From positions 1 to 64,000 of the forward strand of contig NZ_JAZGJQ010000010.1 in assembly GCF_036408855.1 (NCBI RefSeq): a stretch of 64,000 nt of DNA, written 5' to 3'. A model generated the notes under the pieces. The model did not search any database. It was not told the DNA's origin and saw only the letters and a program-made list of their open reading frames with translations. The stretch is from Olsenella_K absiana. Its GTDB lineage: Bacteria > Actinomycetota > Coriobacteriia > Coriobacteriales > Atopobiaceae. Positions 28,094 through 39,419 of this stretch are shown in pieces. Every line of letters begins with the position of its first letter. Position 1 is the stretch's first letter. A program made the position numbers and the translations under genes.

Positions 28094-28686
28094 TGGAACG
28101 CACGCCGAGACTGTTCGTCGTGTCCGGTCCGGCTGGCGTCGGGAAGGGCACCCTCGTCTCGAGGGTGAGGGCCGCCCGTCCCGAGCTCGGCCTGACCGTG
28201 TCGGCGACGACGCGAGACCCAAGACCCGGTGAGGTCGACGGGGTCTCGTACCACTTCATGACCGAGGACGAGTTCCAGTCGCACGTCGACGCGGGCGACT
28301 TCCTCGAGTGGGCCCAGGTGCACGACCACCGCTATGGGACGCTCAGGAGCGAGGTCGACCGCTGCCTCGACGCGGGGCGCTCCGTCGTGCTCGAGATCGA
28401 CGTGCAGGGCGGGGCCAACGTGAAGAGGCTCTACCCGGACGTGGTCAGGATCTTCATCCTCCCCCCGTCCTGGGAGGTCCTCGAGAGCCGTCTGCGCGGC
28501 CGGGGCACCGAGTCGGAGGACTCCCTCCGGCTGAGGCTCGCCGACGCGCGCAAGGAGCTCGAGCTCGCCCCCACCTACGACGTCAGGATCACCAACGACG
28601 ACCTCGATGCCGCCGCGCGCGAGCTCGCGGAGACCATCGAGTCCCATGAGATTCAGGGAGGTACCACCACCCATGTCCATCACTAG
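28093..28686 (+). CDS. gmk: Guanylate kinase
   Basis: 197 residues. Phosphorylates GMP to GDP. P-loop SGPAGVGKGT (11-20), GMP-binding TRDPRPGEVDGVSYHF and DVQGG are present. GTG start overlapping the stop of mihF. The end (HVHH) runs past the rpoZ start by 14 bases. Confidence 0.96.
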   Translation: MERTPRLFVVSGPAGVGKGTLVSRVRAARPELGLTVSATTRDPRPGEVDGVSYHFMTEDEFQSHVDAGDFLEWAQVHDHRYGTLRSEVDRCLDAGRSVVLEIDVQGGANVKRLYPDVVRIFILPPSWEVLESRLRGRGTESEDSLRLRLADARKELELAPTYDVRITNDDLDAAARELAETIESHEIQGGTTTHVHH

Positions 28687-28966
28687 CCCCGAGATCGACA
28701 GCCTCCTCGAGAAGACCGAGCAGAACCCGTTCCTTCTCTGCGCGATCGCCTCGAAGAGGGCCTGCGACATCAACAACATGTTGCGCGGCCAGCACCTCCG
28801 CGTCACCGCCATCCAGGAGTTCGACGACATCACCACCGTCGTGTCCGGCGAGGACTCCATCTCCACCGCGATGGAGGAGATCGACTCGGGGACCCTGAGC
28901 TTCGTGAAGGAAGACTTCGACGAGGACATCAAGGGCTCCAACATCCGCGTCCAGCACAACTCCTGA
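28673..28966 (+). CDS. rpoZ: RNA polymerase omega subunit
   Basis: 97 residues. Assembly subunit of RNA polymerase. NPFLLCAIASKRACDINNML corresponds to the conserved N-terminal helix region (Y/F-x-L-V/C-x-A-x-x-R-A-R/C-x-I). The rest is shorter and more acidic than in enteric bacteria. Its position after gmk is standard. Starts at ATG 28673 with CAGGGAGG upstream. Confidence 0.88.
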   Translation: MSITSPEIDSLLEKTEQNPFLLCAIASKRACDINNMLRGQHLRVTAIQEFDDITTVVSGEDSISTAMEEIDSGTLSFVKEDFDEDIKGSNIRVQHNS

Positions 28967-30255
28967 TGAGCGATAGGGTCTGCCTCGTCCACTACCACGA
29001 GATCGGCCTCAAGGGCAAGAACCGCTCGACCTTCGAGAACCAGCTCGTGAGCAACCTGAACCGTGCGCTCCGCGGCTACCCCGTGGAGCGCATCTCGCGC
29101 ATCTCGGGCCACATCCTGGTGGAGGTCGAGGGCGGAGAGGCGAACGACGAGCTCGCGCACGCGATATCGCGTGTCCCGGGCGTCGCGCGCGTCTCGGTCG
29201 CCTACCGCTGCGGGCTCGACGAGGCCGAGTACTCGCAGGCGGCCGTCCGGGCGCTGGCCGAGGCCGGGGACTTCGCGACCTTCAAGGTCCACGCGCGCCG
29301 TTCCTCCACCGCCTACGAGAAGCACACGCTCGAGATGAACCACATCGTGGGCGAGGTCCTGTGCGCCGCCTTCCCCGACAAGAAGGTCGAGATGCACCAC
29401 CCCGACGTCACGGTCATCGTGCACGCCGTCCAGGGCAACGCCTTCGTCTACACGGACACGGGCCCCGGCGTGGGCGGGCTGCCGGTCGGCACGGCGGGCA
29501 AGGTCGTCTCGCTCTTCTCGAGCGGCTTCGACTCGCCGGTCGCCACGTGGATGGTGGGGCGCCGCGGCGCCATCACCGTGCCCGTGCACTTCTCGGGCCG
29601 CCCCATGACCTCGGACACGAGCGAGTGGCTGGCGCAGGACCTCGTCGGCGCGCTCGCGCCCTCCGGCGTGGTCGGTCGCCTCTACGTGGTGCCCTTCGGC
29701 GAGCGCCAGAGGGAGATCTCCCTCGCGGTGCCGCAGAGCCTGCGGGTCATCATGTACCGTCGCGTCATGTTCGCGGTCTCCCAGGAGATTGCGCGCGCCG
29801 AGGGCGCGCTGGCTCTCGTGACGGGCGAGTCGCTGGGGCAGGTCGCCTCGCAGACGCTCGAGAACATCGCCGCCGTAGACGAAATCGCGACGATGCCCGT
29901 GCTGAGGCCGCTCATCGGCTCGGACAAGCAGGAGATCATGCGCCGCGCCCAGGAGATCGGCACGTACGACATCAGCTGCCAGGACGCGCCGGACTGCTGC
30001 ACCCTGTTCATGCCGCGCAAGCCCGAGACCCACGCACGGATTCGCGAGGTCCACGAGGCCTGGGAGTCCTTCGACCACGAGGCGATGATCGCCGACCTGG
30101 TGGAGAACGTCGAGTACCTCGACTTCGACCAGTGCCCCTCGTACAAGCCGCCCCGGCGCCTGCGCGCGCGGCACCGCGAGCTCGCGCCGGCGATCGAGGA
30201 CAACGACCGCTGGCGCGCCTTCGTGCGCCGCACGGGGGAGCAGGACCAGGACTAG
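28966..30255 (+). CDS. thiI: tRNA 4-thiouridine synthetase ThiI
   Basis: 429 residues. Adds sulfur to uridine 8 of tRNA and may supply sulfur for thiazole. N-terminal ferredoxin-like and THUMP domains (about 1-165) precede the PP-loop domain, whose motif reads FSSGFDSPVATW (canonical SGGFDSP, so one Gly is Ser). TGESLGQVASQTLENI and the CysCys in APDCCTLFMPRKPETHA follow. No rhodanese domain, as is common in Gram-positives. Starts on the TGA of rpoZ (1-base overlap). Confidence 0.93.
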   Translation: MSDRVCLVHYHEIGLKGKNRSTFENQLVSNLNRALRGYPVERISRISGHILVEVEGGEANDELAHAISRVPGVARVSVAYRCGLDEAEYSQAAVRALAEAGDFATFKVHARRSSTAYEKHTLEMNHIVGEVLCAAFPDKKVEMHHPDVTVIVHAVQGNAFVYTDTGPGVGGLPVGTAGKVVSLFSSGFDSPVATWMVGRRGAITVPVHFSGRPMTSDTSEWLAQDLVGALAPSGVVGRLYVVPFGERQREISLAVPQSLRVIMYRRVMFAVSQEIARAEGALALVTGESLGQVASQTLENIAAVDEIATMPVLRPLIGSDKQEIMRRAQEIGTYDISCQDAPDCCTLFMPRKPETHARIREVHEAWESFDHEAMIADLVENVEYLDFDQCPSYKPPRRLRARHRELAPAIEDNDRWRAFVRRTGEQDQD

Positions 30256-30434
30256 CCACGGGCGGCCCGCTTGTGCGCGCGGCGTGGAGGGTCCCTGCGC
30301 CCCGGCTTTGTGCGTCGCAGGCCCGCCGGGCGCCGCGACAGGTGGCGGCCGCCGCGGGCGTCCCTGCGGCAAGCTTCGCGCGAGGCTGGCGCAAGGGGGC
30401 TGCAGGGGTTTCTCGCATTCGCATGACTTCGACA
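30256..30434. other. Intergenic spacer
   Basis: GC-rich, with no frame that has a ribosome site and no clear promoter boxes. Confidence 0.3.
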
Positions 30435-30472
30435 AAGGACCACCCCCACCCTTAGGGATGGGGGTGGTCCTT
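30435..30472 (+). terminator. Strong hairpin between thiI and comEA
   Basis: A 17-bp stem with one mismatch (AAGGACCACCCCCACCC against GGATGGGGGTGGTCCTT) around a 5-base CTTAG loop. It ends one base before the comEA ATG, so it could also limit translation or act as an attenuator for the competence genes; no T run follows beyond TT. Confidence 0.7.
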
Positions 30473-31306
30473 ATGGCACAGAGGGGCAAGAGGCCGTGGC
30501 GCGGCCCTGGCCATGGGGCGCGTCTCGCGCGCCTCGCGAGGCGCTACGGGATTGTGAACAGGCGGGCCCTCGTCGTGGGGGCGTGCGCGCTCGTGCTCGT
30601 GGCCTCCGCGGTCGGGGTCGCGCGAGGCCTCTCGGCGGGCACGGTCAGCGTCACGCGAGCGGGCGAGCAGGGCGCGCGGCAGGCGCAGGCGGTCGAGCCC
30701 GGCGGCGACGGCGCGGCCGGGTCCGCGGGCGCGGAGAAGGGCCGCGGTGCCGGTGACCCCTCCGACGGGGCGGCAGGCGCCCAGGCGGACGGCGGCGCGG
30801 GGACGGAGTCGGAGCCGGGGGCGACGGAGAAGGTCCTCGTGCACGTGGACGGGGAGGTCGCGTCGCCAGGCGTGGTCGAGCTCGCCGGGGGCTCCCCGCG
30901 GGTGAGGGACGCCGTCGAGGCGGCGGGCGGCCTGACCGAGCGCGCGGACACCACGTCCCTGAACCTCGCCGCTCCCGTGGAGGACGGCTCCAAGGTGCAC
31001 GTCCCCGACGCAGTGGAGGCGGCGGAGTCCGCGCAGGCGGCCGAGGCCGGGGCGTCCCCGTCAGGCTCGGCTGCCCGGGTGACGGCCTCGCAGGCGGGCT
31101 CGCCCTCGTCCGGGTCCCGGGTCAACCTCAACAGCGCGACGGAGGAGGAGCTCCAGCGGCTCCCGGGCGTGGGTCCCTCGACCGCGGCCAAGATCGTCGA
31201 GGACCGCGCCAAGAACGGGCCGTTCGCCTCCGTCGAGGACCTCATGCGGGTCCCGGGCATCGGGGAGAAGAAGCTCGAGAGGCTCCGGGGGCAGGCCTAT
31301 GTGTAG
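30473..31306 (+). CDS. comEA: Competence protein ComEA, DNA-binding receptor
   Basis: 277 residues. Membrane-bound receptor for incoming DNA. Basic N-terminus, one membrane helix (about 37-58), a Gly/Ala-rich linker, an SLBB domain (VLVHVDGEVASPGVVEL) and a C-terminal helix-hairpin-helix pair (VNLNSATEEELQRLPGVGPS, IGEKKLERLRG). The start is uncertain: ATG 30473 lies directly after a hairpin with only GGGGGTGG as ribosome site; an in-frame ATG at 30458 is inside the hairpin. Overlaps comEC. Confidence 0.92.
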   Translation: MAQRGKRPWRGPGHGARLARLARRYGIVNRRALVVGACALVLVASAVGVARGLSAGTVSVTRAGEQGARQAQAVEPGGDGAAGSAGAEKGRGAGDPSDGAAGAQADGGAGTESEPGATEKVLVHVDGEVASPGVVELAGGSPRVRDAVEAAGGLTERADTTSLNLAAPVEDGSKVHVPDAVEAAESAQAAEAGASPSGSAARVTASQAGSPSSGSRVNLNSATEEELQRLPGVGPSTAAKIVEDRAKNGPFASVEDLMRVPGIGEKKLERLRGQAYV

Positions 31307-33683
31307 CGCACGCGCCCATGCGCCCGAGCTCCCGCGCCGCCCGGACGTCCCGCCCACGCTCTACCTCCTCGCCGTGGCCGTGGCCGTCGAGGCGGCGACG
31401 CTCAGGTATGTGCCGACGGCAGCCCTCGCCCGCCTGGGGACGCCCGTCCTCGTGGCGGCCTCCGCGCTCTCGCTCTCGTGCGCCCTCGCGGCGCTCGCCC
31501 TTCGCACCCGCCCCGGCTGGGCGCTGGCCTGCCTCGTCGCCATGTGCGCCGCGGCAGCGTTTGGCCTCGCCCTCGCCTCCGCCGCCCGCGTCGACGCGCT
31601 CGCCGACGAGCTCTCCACGAGCGCTGTCTCCGCCTGGACGTTCACGGTCGAGGGCGGCTCGAGCGCGGGGGAGCACGGCTACACGGCGCGCTGCCGCGCG
31701 GAGAGGGACGGGTGGCCCGCCGGCTCGGTGTGGCTGACCAGCGCGGAGCCGCTCGACCTGCGCGAGCGCTTGACCTGCGTGGGGAGGTTCAGGCCCAACG
31801 GGGAGGACGACTGGGGGCGCACGAGCAGGGCGCAGGGGGTGTCAGGCAGCGTCAGGGCGCTGAGGCTCCTCTCGCGCGAGCCATCGCCGCCCCCGCTCGG
31901 GCTCGTCGCGGAGGCGAGGGGAAGGGTGCTCGGGTCCATCGACCCCTCCTCGTCCGACGCGCGGGCGATCCTCGCGGGCTGCGTCTGCGGGGACAGGCGC
32001 GCCATGGGGGAGCGCGGGCTCGAGGACGCGTTCTCTGCGAGCGGCGTATCCCACCTCGTGGCGGTCTCGGGGTCCCACCTCGCCCTCGTGGCCTCCATCG
32101 TGGGCGCGCTGCTCTCGGGGGCGCGGGTCGGCGGCTGGCGCAGGAGGGTCGCGCTCGTCGCAGCCTGCGGCCTCTTCGTCGCCTTCTCCGGCTTCGCGGC
32201 CTCGGCCGTGCGCTCGTGGGCGATGGTCGCCTGCGGAGAGGCGGGCGGGGCCCTGGGGAGGCGCGGTCACGCGACCTCCTCCGCGTGCGCGGTCTGCCTC
32301 GCCATGTGCCTCGCCGACCCCACGCTCTCCGGGCAGCCGGGGTTCGTGCTCTCGGCGCTGTCGGTCGCCTCCCTCTCGCTCGCGGTGCCCTACGCCGGCT
32401 ACGTGCTCGAGGTCGCGGCCCCGACCCTGCCGCGGGCCCTCGGGCCCCAGGCGCTCAGGCGGGCGGAGGCGGCGAGGAGGCCGGTGCGCGACGTCCTCGC
32501 CTCCACGCTCGTCGCCCAGGCCGCCACGGCCCCGGTGGTGGCGCGCGCGTTCGGCGACCTCTCGCTGGTGGCCCCTCTGGCGAACCTCCTGCTCGCGCCC
32601 CTCTTCGTCGTCCTTATGGCGGCCGGCCTCGCCGCCGCCTGCCTCGCGCCCCTCCCGGCCCTGCAGGCGGTGCCGCTCGCGCTCGCGGACGTCGCCGGGG
32701 GCCTCGCCGCCCTCGTCGTGCGCACGACGGCGCGTCTGCCCGCGGCCTTCGTCCGCGCCGAGGGGGCGCTCGCGGCGCTCCCGACCCTGATGGGCGTCCT
32801 GCTGCTCGCGGCCATCGTCGCCTGGCCGAGGCTCACGAGGGGGCGCCTGGCCGCCGCGGCGGGGGCGGCCGCGGCCCTCGCGCTCGCGCTCGTCGTCCGG
32901 TTCGAGCTGCTCGCGCCGCCGAGGGTGTGCGTCCTCGACGTCGGCCAGGGCGATGCGATCCTCGTGCAGGACGGCGCCTCGACGCTGCTCGTCGACGCGG
33001 GCGCGGACGGCGCCGTCGTGGACGCGCTCAGGCGGGAGCACGTGCTCTCCGTCGACGCGCTCGTCGTGACGCACCTGCACGACGACCACTACGGAGGGGT
33101 GGCCGAGCTCGTGGGGCAGGTCCCGTGCGGGCGGGTGTACGTCGCCCGGGGCGCCGCGGCGCACGAGCCCGACGAGCTCAGGGAGGCCGTGCGCGCCCTC
33201 ACAGGGACAGACGCCGAGGAGCTCTCCTACGGCGACGTGCTCGGGGTGGGCGCCTTCGAGGTCAGGGTCGTCTCGCCCACAGGAGAGGTCGACGGCCTCG
33301 ACAACGAGGACTCGCTCATGTGCGCGGTCTCCTACGAGAGTGACCGGGGCGCCCTCGAGGCGCTCCTCACGGGCGACGCCGAGCGGGACCGGCTCGCCGA
33401 GGCGCTGGCGCGCGGCGACGTCGGCGACGTCGACCTCCTGAAGGTCGGCCACCACGGGTCGGAGGCCTCGCTGGGGGACGCGGAGGCGGCGGGGCTGCGC
33501 GCCGAGGTGGCCGTCGCGAGCGCCGGGGAGCACAACCGCTACGGGCATCCGAGCGAGGTCTGCAGGGAGACGCTCGAGCGCGCGGGCACGCGCTTCCTGT
33601 GCACCAAGGACGTGGGTGACGTCACGGTGGGGCCTGGGCGCGGGGGAGCGCGGGTCAGGATCGGGCGCGGTGCGCTATCATGA
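31299..33683 (+). CDS. comEC: Competence protein ComEC/Rec2, DNA channel
   Basis: 794 residues. Forms the channel for single-stranded DNA uptake. N-terminal membrane helices and the OB-like DUF4131 part (about 1-210), the Competence helical domain (about 225-520; HLVAVSGSHLALVASIVGALL) and a C-terminal metallo-beta-lactamase domain with VLDVGQGDAILVQDG and THLHDDHYGG (about 590-600). All domains are present and the gene is intact, so with comEA it suggests capacity for natural transformation. Confidence 0.95.
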   Translation: MCSARAHAPELPRRPDVPPTLYLLAVAVAVEAATLRYVPTAALARLGTPVLVAASALSLSCALAALALRTRPGWALACLVAMCAAAAFGLALASAARVDALADELSTSAVSAWTFTVEGGSSAGEHGYTARCRAERDGWPAGSVWLTSAEPLDLRERLTCVGRFRPNGEDDWGRTSRAQGVSGSVRALRLLSREPSPPPLGLVAEARGRVLGSIDPSSSDARAILAGCVCGDRRAMGERGLEDAFSASGVSHLVAVSGSHLALVASIVGALLSGARVGGWRRRVALVAACGLFVAFSGFAASAVRSWAMVACGEAGGALGRRGHATSSACAVCLAMCLADPTLSGQPGFVLSALSVASLSLAVPYAGYVLEVAAPTLPRALGPQALRRAEAARRPVRDVLASTLVAQAATAPVVARAFGDLSLVAPLANLLLAPLFVVLMAAGLAAACLAPLPALQAVPLALADVAGGLAALVVRTTARLPAAFVRAEGALAALPTLMGVLLLAAIVAWPRLTRGRLAAAAGAAAALALALVVRFELLAPPRVCVLDVGQGDAILVQDGASTLLVDAGADGAVVDALRREHVLSVDALVVTHLHDDHYGGVAELVGQVPCGRVYVARGAAAHEPDELREAVRALTGTDAEELSYGDVLGVGAFEVRVVSPTGEVDGLDNEDSLMCAVSYESDRGALEALLTGDAERDRLAEALARGDVGDVDLLKVGHHGSEASLGDAEAAGLRAEVAVASAGEHNRYGHPSEVCRETLERAGTRFLCTKDVGDVTVGPGRGGARVRIGRGALS

Positions 33684-33702
33684 CGGGGTCGAAGGAGGAG
33701 AG

Positions 33703-34686
33703 ATGGCGGTTGCGGGCAAGGCCGGAGGGAGGCTCCTCGCCGCCTACCTCGTGGTCGGTGCGGACGAGCTCAAGCGCGAGGTCGTGGTCAGGCGGCTGAA
33801 GGGCCGGCTAGACGAGGGGCTCGCGGCGTTCAACCTGGACGAGAGGGCGGCCTCCCCGGACCTCGAGCCGCAGGAGCTCGTCGCCTCGCTCAACACGCTG
33901 CCCGTCGGCGCCGCTTTCCGCCTCGTGATCGTCCACGGCGCGGACAAGCTCGCGAAGCCCGTCTCGGAGGCGATCGTCTCCTACCTCGCCAATCCCAACC
34001 CCGCATGCGTCCTGTGCCTCGTGGCGGAGTCCCTCTCCAAGGGCACGCGGCTCTACAAGGCGGTGGCCGCCGTGGGCAAGGGCGCGATCCTGGACTGCGC
34101 CCCGCCCAAGCGCTGGGAGCTCCCCAACTACGTGATCAAGCACGCGGCCTCGCCGAGCATCGGTATAAGCGTCGACCGGGACGCGGCCGAGGAGCTCGTG
34201 AGCAGGGTCGGCGAGAGCACGACGATGATCGACCGGCAGCTGAGGAGCCTCGCGGAGCTGTGCCGGGCGAGCGGCCGCGTGACCCTCGGGGACGTGGAGG
34301 ACAACGTCGCGCGCACCGCGGAGGTGAAGCCCTGGGACTTCCTCGACGCCGTCTGCGCGCGGAGGGCGGACAGGGCCCTCGAGCTCTACCGGCTCATGGC
34401 GAACCCCTCCCACATCGCCCTTCTCGCGCTTCTGGTCTCCCGCCTGCGCGAGCTCGTCTGCGCCGCCTCGCTCGACCGGCGCGGGCGCGCCGGGGCCGTC
34501 GCCTCCGAGCTCGGCAAGAGGGACTGGCAGGTCAAGAACCACGTGCGCTGGGCGCGCGCGTTCGCCCCCGGCGAGCTCGAGGGGTGCCTCGTGGCCTGCG
34601 CCGCCTGCGAACGGGTGCTCAAGGGGACGGGCGACGACGAGACGGCCTTCGTGTCGCTCGTGCTCAGGATCTGCGGCAGGGCGTAG
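33703..34686 (+). CDS. holA: DNA polymerase III delta subunit
   Basis: 327 residues. Loads the sliding clamp. LVVGADELKREVVVRRL at the start, FRLVIVHGADKLAKPV and the delta-type C-terminal helices (NPSHIALLALLVSRLRELV) mark the family. Chromosomal position after comEC is standard. ATG 33703 has GAAGGAGGAG immediately upstream. Confidence 0.92.
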   Translation: MAVAGKAGGRLLAAYLVVGADELKREVVVRRLKGRLDEGLAAFNLDERAASPDLEPQELVASLNTLPVGAAFRLVIVHGADKLAKPVSEAIVSYLANPNPACVLCLVAESLSKGTRLYKAVAAVGKGAILDCAPPKRWELPNYVIKHAASPSIGISVDRDAAEELVSRVGESTTMIDRQLRSLAELCRASGRVTLGDVEDNVARTAEVKPWDFLDAVCARRADRALELYRLMANPSHIALLALLVSRLRELVCAASLDRRGRAGAVASELGKRDWQVKNHVRWARAFAPGELEGCLVACAACERVLKGTGDDETAFVSLVLRICGRA

Positions 34687-34700
34687 CCGCACGGCACAAG

Positions 34701-34728
34701 AAAAGGACCCGGGCAGCACCCCGGGTCC
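34701..34728 (-). terminator. Bidirectional terminator between holA and rpsT
   Basis: Perfect 9-bp stem GGACCCGGG / CCCGGGTCC with a 6-base loop; on the minus strand TTTTCTT follows. Serves rpsT and may stop holA transcripts as well. Confidence 0.85.
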
Positions 34729-34777
34729 CACTCACCAGAAATATCGCTCAGAAGGGTCTTGCTACCTTGCGCTCAGC

Positions 34778-35041
34778 CTACTTGAGGGTGTTCACGAGCT
34801 TCTGGACGCCGCTCTTGCGGTCGGCGGCCTGGTTCTTGTGGATGATGCCCTTGGAGGCTGCCTTGTCGAGCAGGCGGCCGGCCTTGTTGGCGGCGGTCTG
34901 CGCGGCCTCGGCGTCGCCGGCCTCGACGGCCTTGCGGACGTCCTTGACGGCGGTCTTGAGCTCGGAGCGGACCGCGCGGTTGCGGACGCGGGCCTTCTCG
35001 GCGGTGAGGATGCGCTTCTTCTGAGACTTGATGTTTGCCAC
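34778..35041 (-). CDS. rpsT: 30S ribosomal protein S20
   Basis: 87 residues. Binds 16S rRNA. ANIKSQKKRILTAEKARVRN at the start and ASKGIIHKNQAADRKSGVQK near the end are typical. GTG start at 35041 with AAAGGAA upstream. Single-gene unit, divergent from lepA, convergent with holA. Confidence 0.97.
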   Translation of the reverse strand: MANIKSQKKRILTAEKARVRNRAVRSELKTAVKDVRKAVEAGDAEAAQTAANKAGRLLDKAASKGIIHKNQAADRKSGVQKLVNTLK

Positions 35042-35147
35042 TTGAGGTTCCTTTCAAAGATTTCCAGTGAGGCCTCTACGCTGAGACACAGTTGAGGGCG
35101 AGTCGAGAGTATAGCAGGTGGGGCGGAAAAGGGGTATCATCCGGCCC

Positions 35148-36955
<1,808 letters not shown>

Positions 36956-36959
<4 letters not shown>

Positions 36960-38107
36960 GCGCCGGAAGGGACGCGGGGACGGGGACGCACCCCGCCGCC
37001 GGGCGCAACCAGGCCGCGGGCTGCGCGGCCGCGGCCGTGCTCGAGGAGTGGGCGCCGGCAGCCGGCCTCTCCGCGCGCATCGCGCCCTTCCCGCGCACAG
37101 GCACCCTCGCCGAGCGCCTCGCGGCCAACCCCTTCCTCATGGCGCCGATGGCGGGCGTGAGCGACGCGGCATACCGCCTGCTCGCGCGTGCCGGCGGCGC
37201 CGCGCTGGCCTACACGGAGATGGTCTCCGTGGCGGGCCTGCACTACGGAGGGGAGAAGACCTGGGAGCTAGCCTGCCCCAGGGACCCCGAGCCGGACCTC
37301 GCGGTCCAGCTCTTCGGCTCCAAGCCCGAGCAGTTCCGCGAGGCGGCCGCCGCCGTCCAGGAGCGCCTGGGCGAGAAGCTCGTCCTCATCGACGTCAACA
37401 TGGCCTGCCCCGTGCCGAAGGTGACGCGCAAGGGGGAGGGCTCGGCCCTGCTCGACGAGCCCGAGCTCGCCGCCCGGATCGTGCGCGCCTGCCTCGCCGA
37501 GGCCGACGTCCCCGTGACCTGCAAGATCCGCAAGGCCCGCACGAGCGCGGGGCCGGAGGTCGCGCCCGAGTTCGCCCGCGCGATGGCCGACGCCGGCGCC
37601 TCGGCCATCGCCGTGCACGGCCGCACCGCGAGCCAGCTCTACCGCGGCGAGGCCGACTGGGGCACCGTCGAGCGGGTCGCGGCTGCCGTGGACGTCCCCG
37701 TCATCGCCTCCGGCGACGTGCGCGACGCCTCGGCCGCCGTCAGGATCAGGCGCGAGACGGGCGCGTGCGCCGTGATGGTCGCGCGCGGTACCTACGGCAA
37801 CCCGTGGGTCTTCTCCAACGCGCGCCGCCTGCTCGCCGGCGAGCCCGAGGTCGTCCCCACGGCGGAGCAGCGCCTCTCCGCGCTCGCGTGCCACGTCCTG
37901 CTGCTGGAGGCGACGGGCGCCCACCTCGCGCGCGCACGGAGCGCGGCGGGTTGGTACCTCAAGGGGATGCCCGACGCCTCGACGTGGCGGGACAGGGCGA
38001 TGCGGTGCCGGACGGTCGACGACTACCTCGCGCTCGCCTCGGCCCTCCGCGCGCAGCTCGCGGAGGAAGGCGCCGCCCGCGCGGCCGAGGGGGAGCGGCG
38101 TGCCTAG
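36956..38107 (+). CDS. dusB: tRNA-dihydrouridine synthase
   Basis: 383 residues. Reduces uridines in tRNA with FMN/NADPH. LMAPMAGVSDAAYRLLAR, the catalytic Cys in NMACPVPKVTRKGEGSALL, HGRTASQLYRGEADW and VIASGDVR are all present. An extra 55-residue N-terminal stretch rich in Ala and Pro precedes the domain. GTG start overlaps the lepA stop by 4 bases (GTGA). Confidence 0.94.
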
Positions 38108-39368
38108 CGCCGACGGCTGGGAGCCGCGCCTCCACGAGGCTGGGGCCGAGGCGCTCTACCTCCACGTGCCGTTCTGCGCGCGCAAGTGCGCCTACTGCGA
38201 CTTCGCCTCGTGGACGACGCGGCGGGACGACCCCCTCATGGGCGCCTACGAGGCCGCCCTGGAGCGCGAGGTCGAGGAGGTAGCTTCGGCGGGGCTGCTC
38301 GGAGCCTGTGCGACCGCCTACGTGGGAGGGGGTACGCCGTCGCTTCTGGGGGAGCGCCTCCTGCCCCGGCTCGTCTCGACCGTGACGAGCCGCGCCCCCG
38401 TCTCAGAGCTCACCTGCGAGGCCAACCCCGAGTCGCTTACGGACGCCCTCGTGGAGGGGGTCGCCCGCTCCGGCTGCACGAGGCTCTCCATCGGCGTGCA
38501 GAGCCTTCGGGACGAGGAGCTCGAGGCCCTCGGCAGGGTGCACGATGCGAGGCTCGCTCGCGAGCGCGTGGGCGCCGCCGTCGCCTCGGGTCTCGACGTC
38601 TCGGTCGACCTCATGTGCGCGACGCCCCTGCAGACGGACGAGAGCTGGGACGCCACCCTCGAGGGCGCCATCGCCCTGGGCGTCGGCCACGTGAGCGTCT
38701 ACCCGCTCGCCATCGAGGAGGGCACGGCCCTCTGGCGGCGCTACGGGGACGCCCCCGTCGCGTGGAACGACCCGGACGTGCAGGCCCGGCGCATGAGGCG
38801 CGCCGAGGAGGCGCTCGGGCGGGCGGGCCTTGCGCGCTACGAGGTCGCGAGCTACGCGCGGCCCGGCAGGCGCTGCGAGCACAACGTCGCCTACTGGACC
38901 GGCAGGCCCTACCTGGGGCTCGGCGTGCGCGCCTCGTCGATGCTCGCGCGGGAGGGCTACGAGCGCCTCCGCCGCGTCGCGACGTCCCTGCCCGCGCTGC
39001 CGCCGAGCGCGGCCCGCGTGAGGCTCACGGTCGCGGACGGCCGCGTGGGGGTGGCGGAGAGGCCCTCCCTGGCCGAGCGCCACTGGGACCTCGAGGTCCT
39101 CGACGAGGGGCAGGCCGCAGCAGAGGACCTCATGCTCGGCTTCAGGCTCTCCTCGGGCGTGGGCCCGGCCCTCCTCGGGCACGCCCGGGGCGCCTTGGGG
39201 GCCGCCCGGGTCGACGCGATGGCCGAGCGGATGCTGGCGCGCGGGCTCGTCAGGGAGACTGCGGCGGGCGGCATCGCGCCGACCGAATCTGGGTGGCTTC
39301 TTGGAAACGAGCTGTTCGGTGCCTGCTGGGAACTCGCCGAGGGTACCATAGAAGAGCTTCGCTGCTGA
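38100..39368 (+). CDS. hemW: Radical SAM heme chaperone HemW
   Basis: 422 residues. Family members bind heme and S-adenosylmethionine; older name is oxygen-independent coproporphyrinogen oxidase-like. The N-terminus has YLHVPFCARKCAYCDF (Cys-x3-Cys-x2-Cys and the extra Cys nearby missing in HemN), GGGTPSLL and ECNPES-like CEANPESLT, then SIGVQSL. No heme synthesis genes are close. GTG start inside the end of dusB (8-base overlap). Confidence 0.92.
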   Translation: MPSADGWEPRLHEAGAEALYLHVPFCARKCAYCDFASWTTRRDDPLMGAYEAALEREVEEVASAGLLGACATAYVGGGTPSLLGERLLPRLVSTVTSRAPVSELTCEANPESLTDALVEGVARSGCTRLSIGVQSLRDEELEALGRVHDARLARERVGAAVASGLDVSVDLMCATPLQTDESWDATLEGAIALGVGHVSVYPLAIEEGTALWRRYGDAPVAWNDPDVQARRMRRAEEALGRAGLARYEVASYARPGRRCEHNVAYWTGRPYLGLGVRASSMLAREGYERLRRVATSLPALPPSAARVRLTVADGRVGVAERPSLAERHWDLEVLDEGQAAAEDLMLGFRLSSGVGPALLGHARGALGAARVDAMAERMLARGLVRETAAGGIAPTESGWLLGNELFGACWELAEGTIEELRC

Positions 39369-39419
39369 CAGGTTGGTCGTGGCCGCGGCGCCCTGGGCGC
39401 GCGGGTAGGGGGATATGCC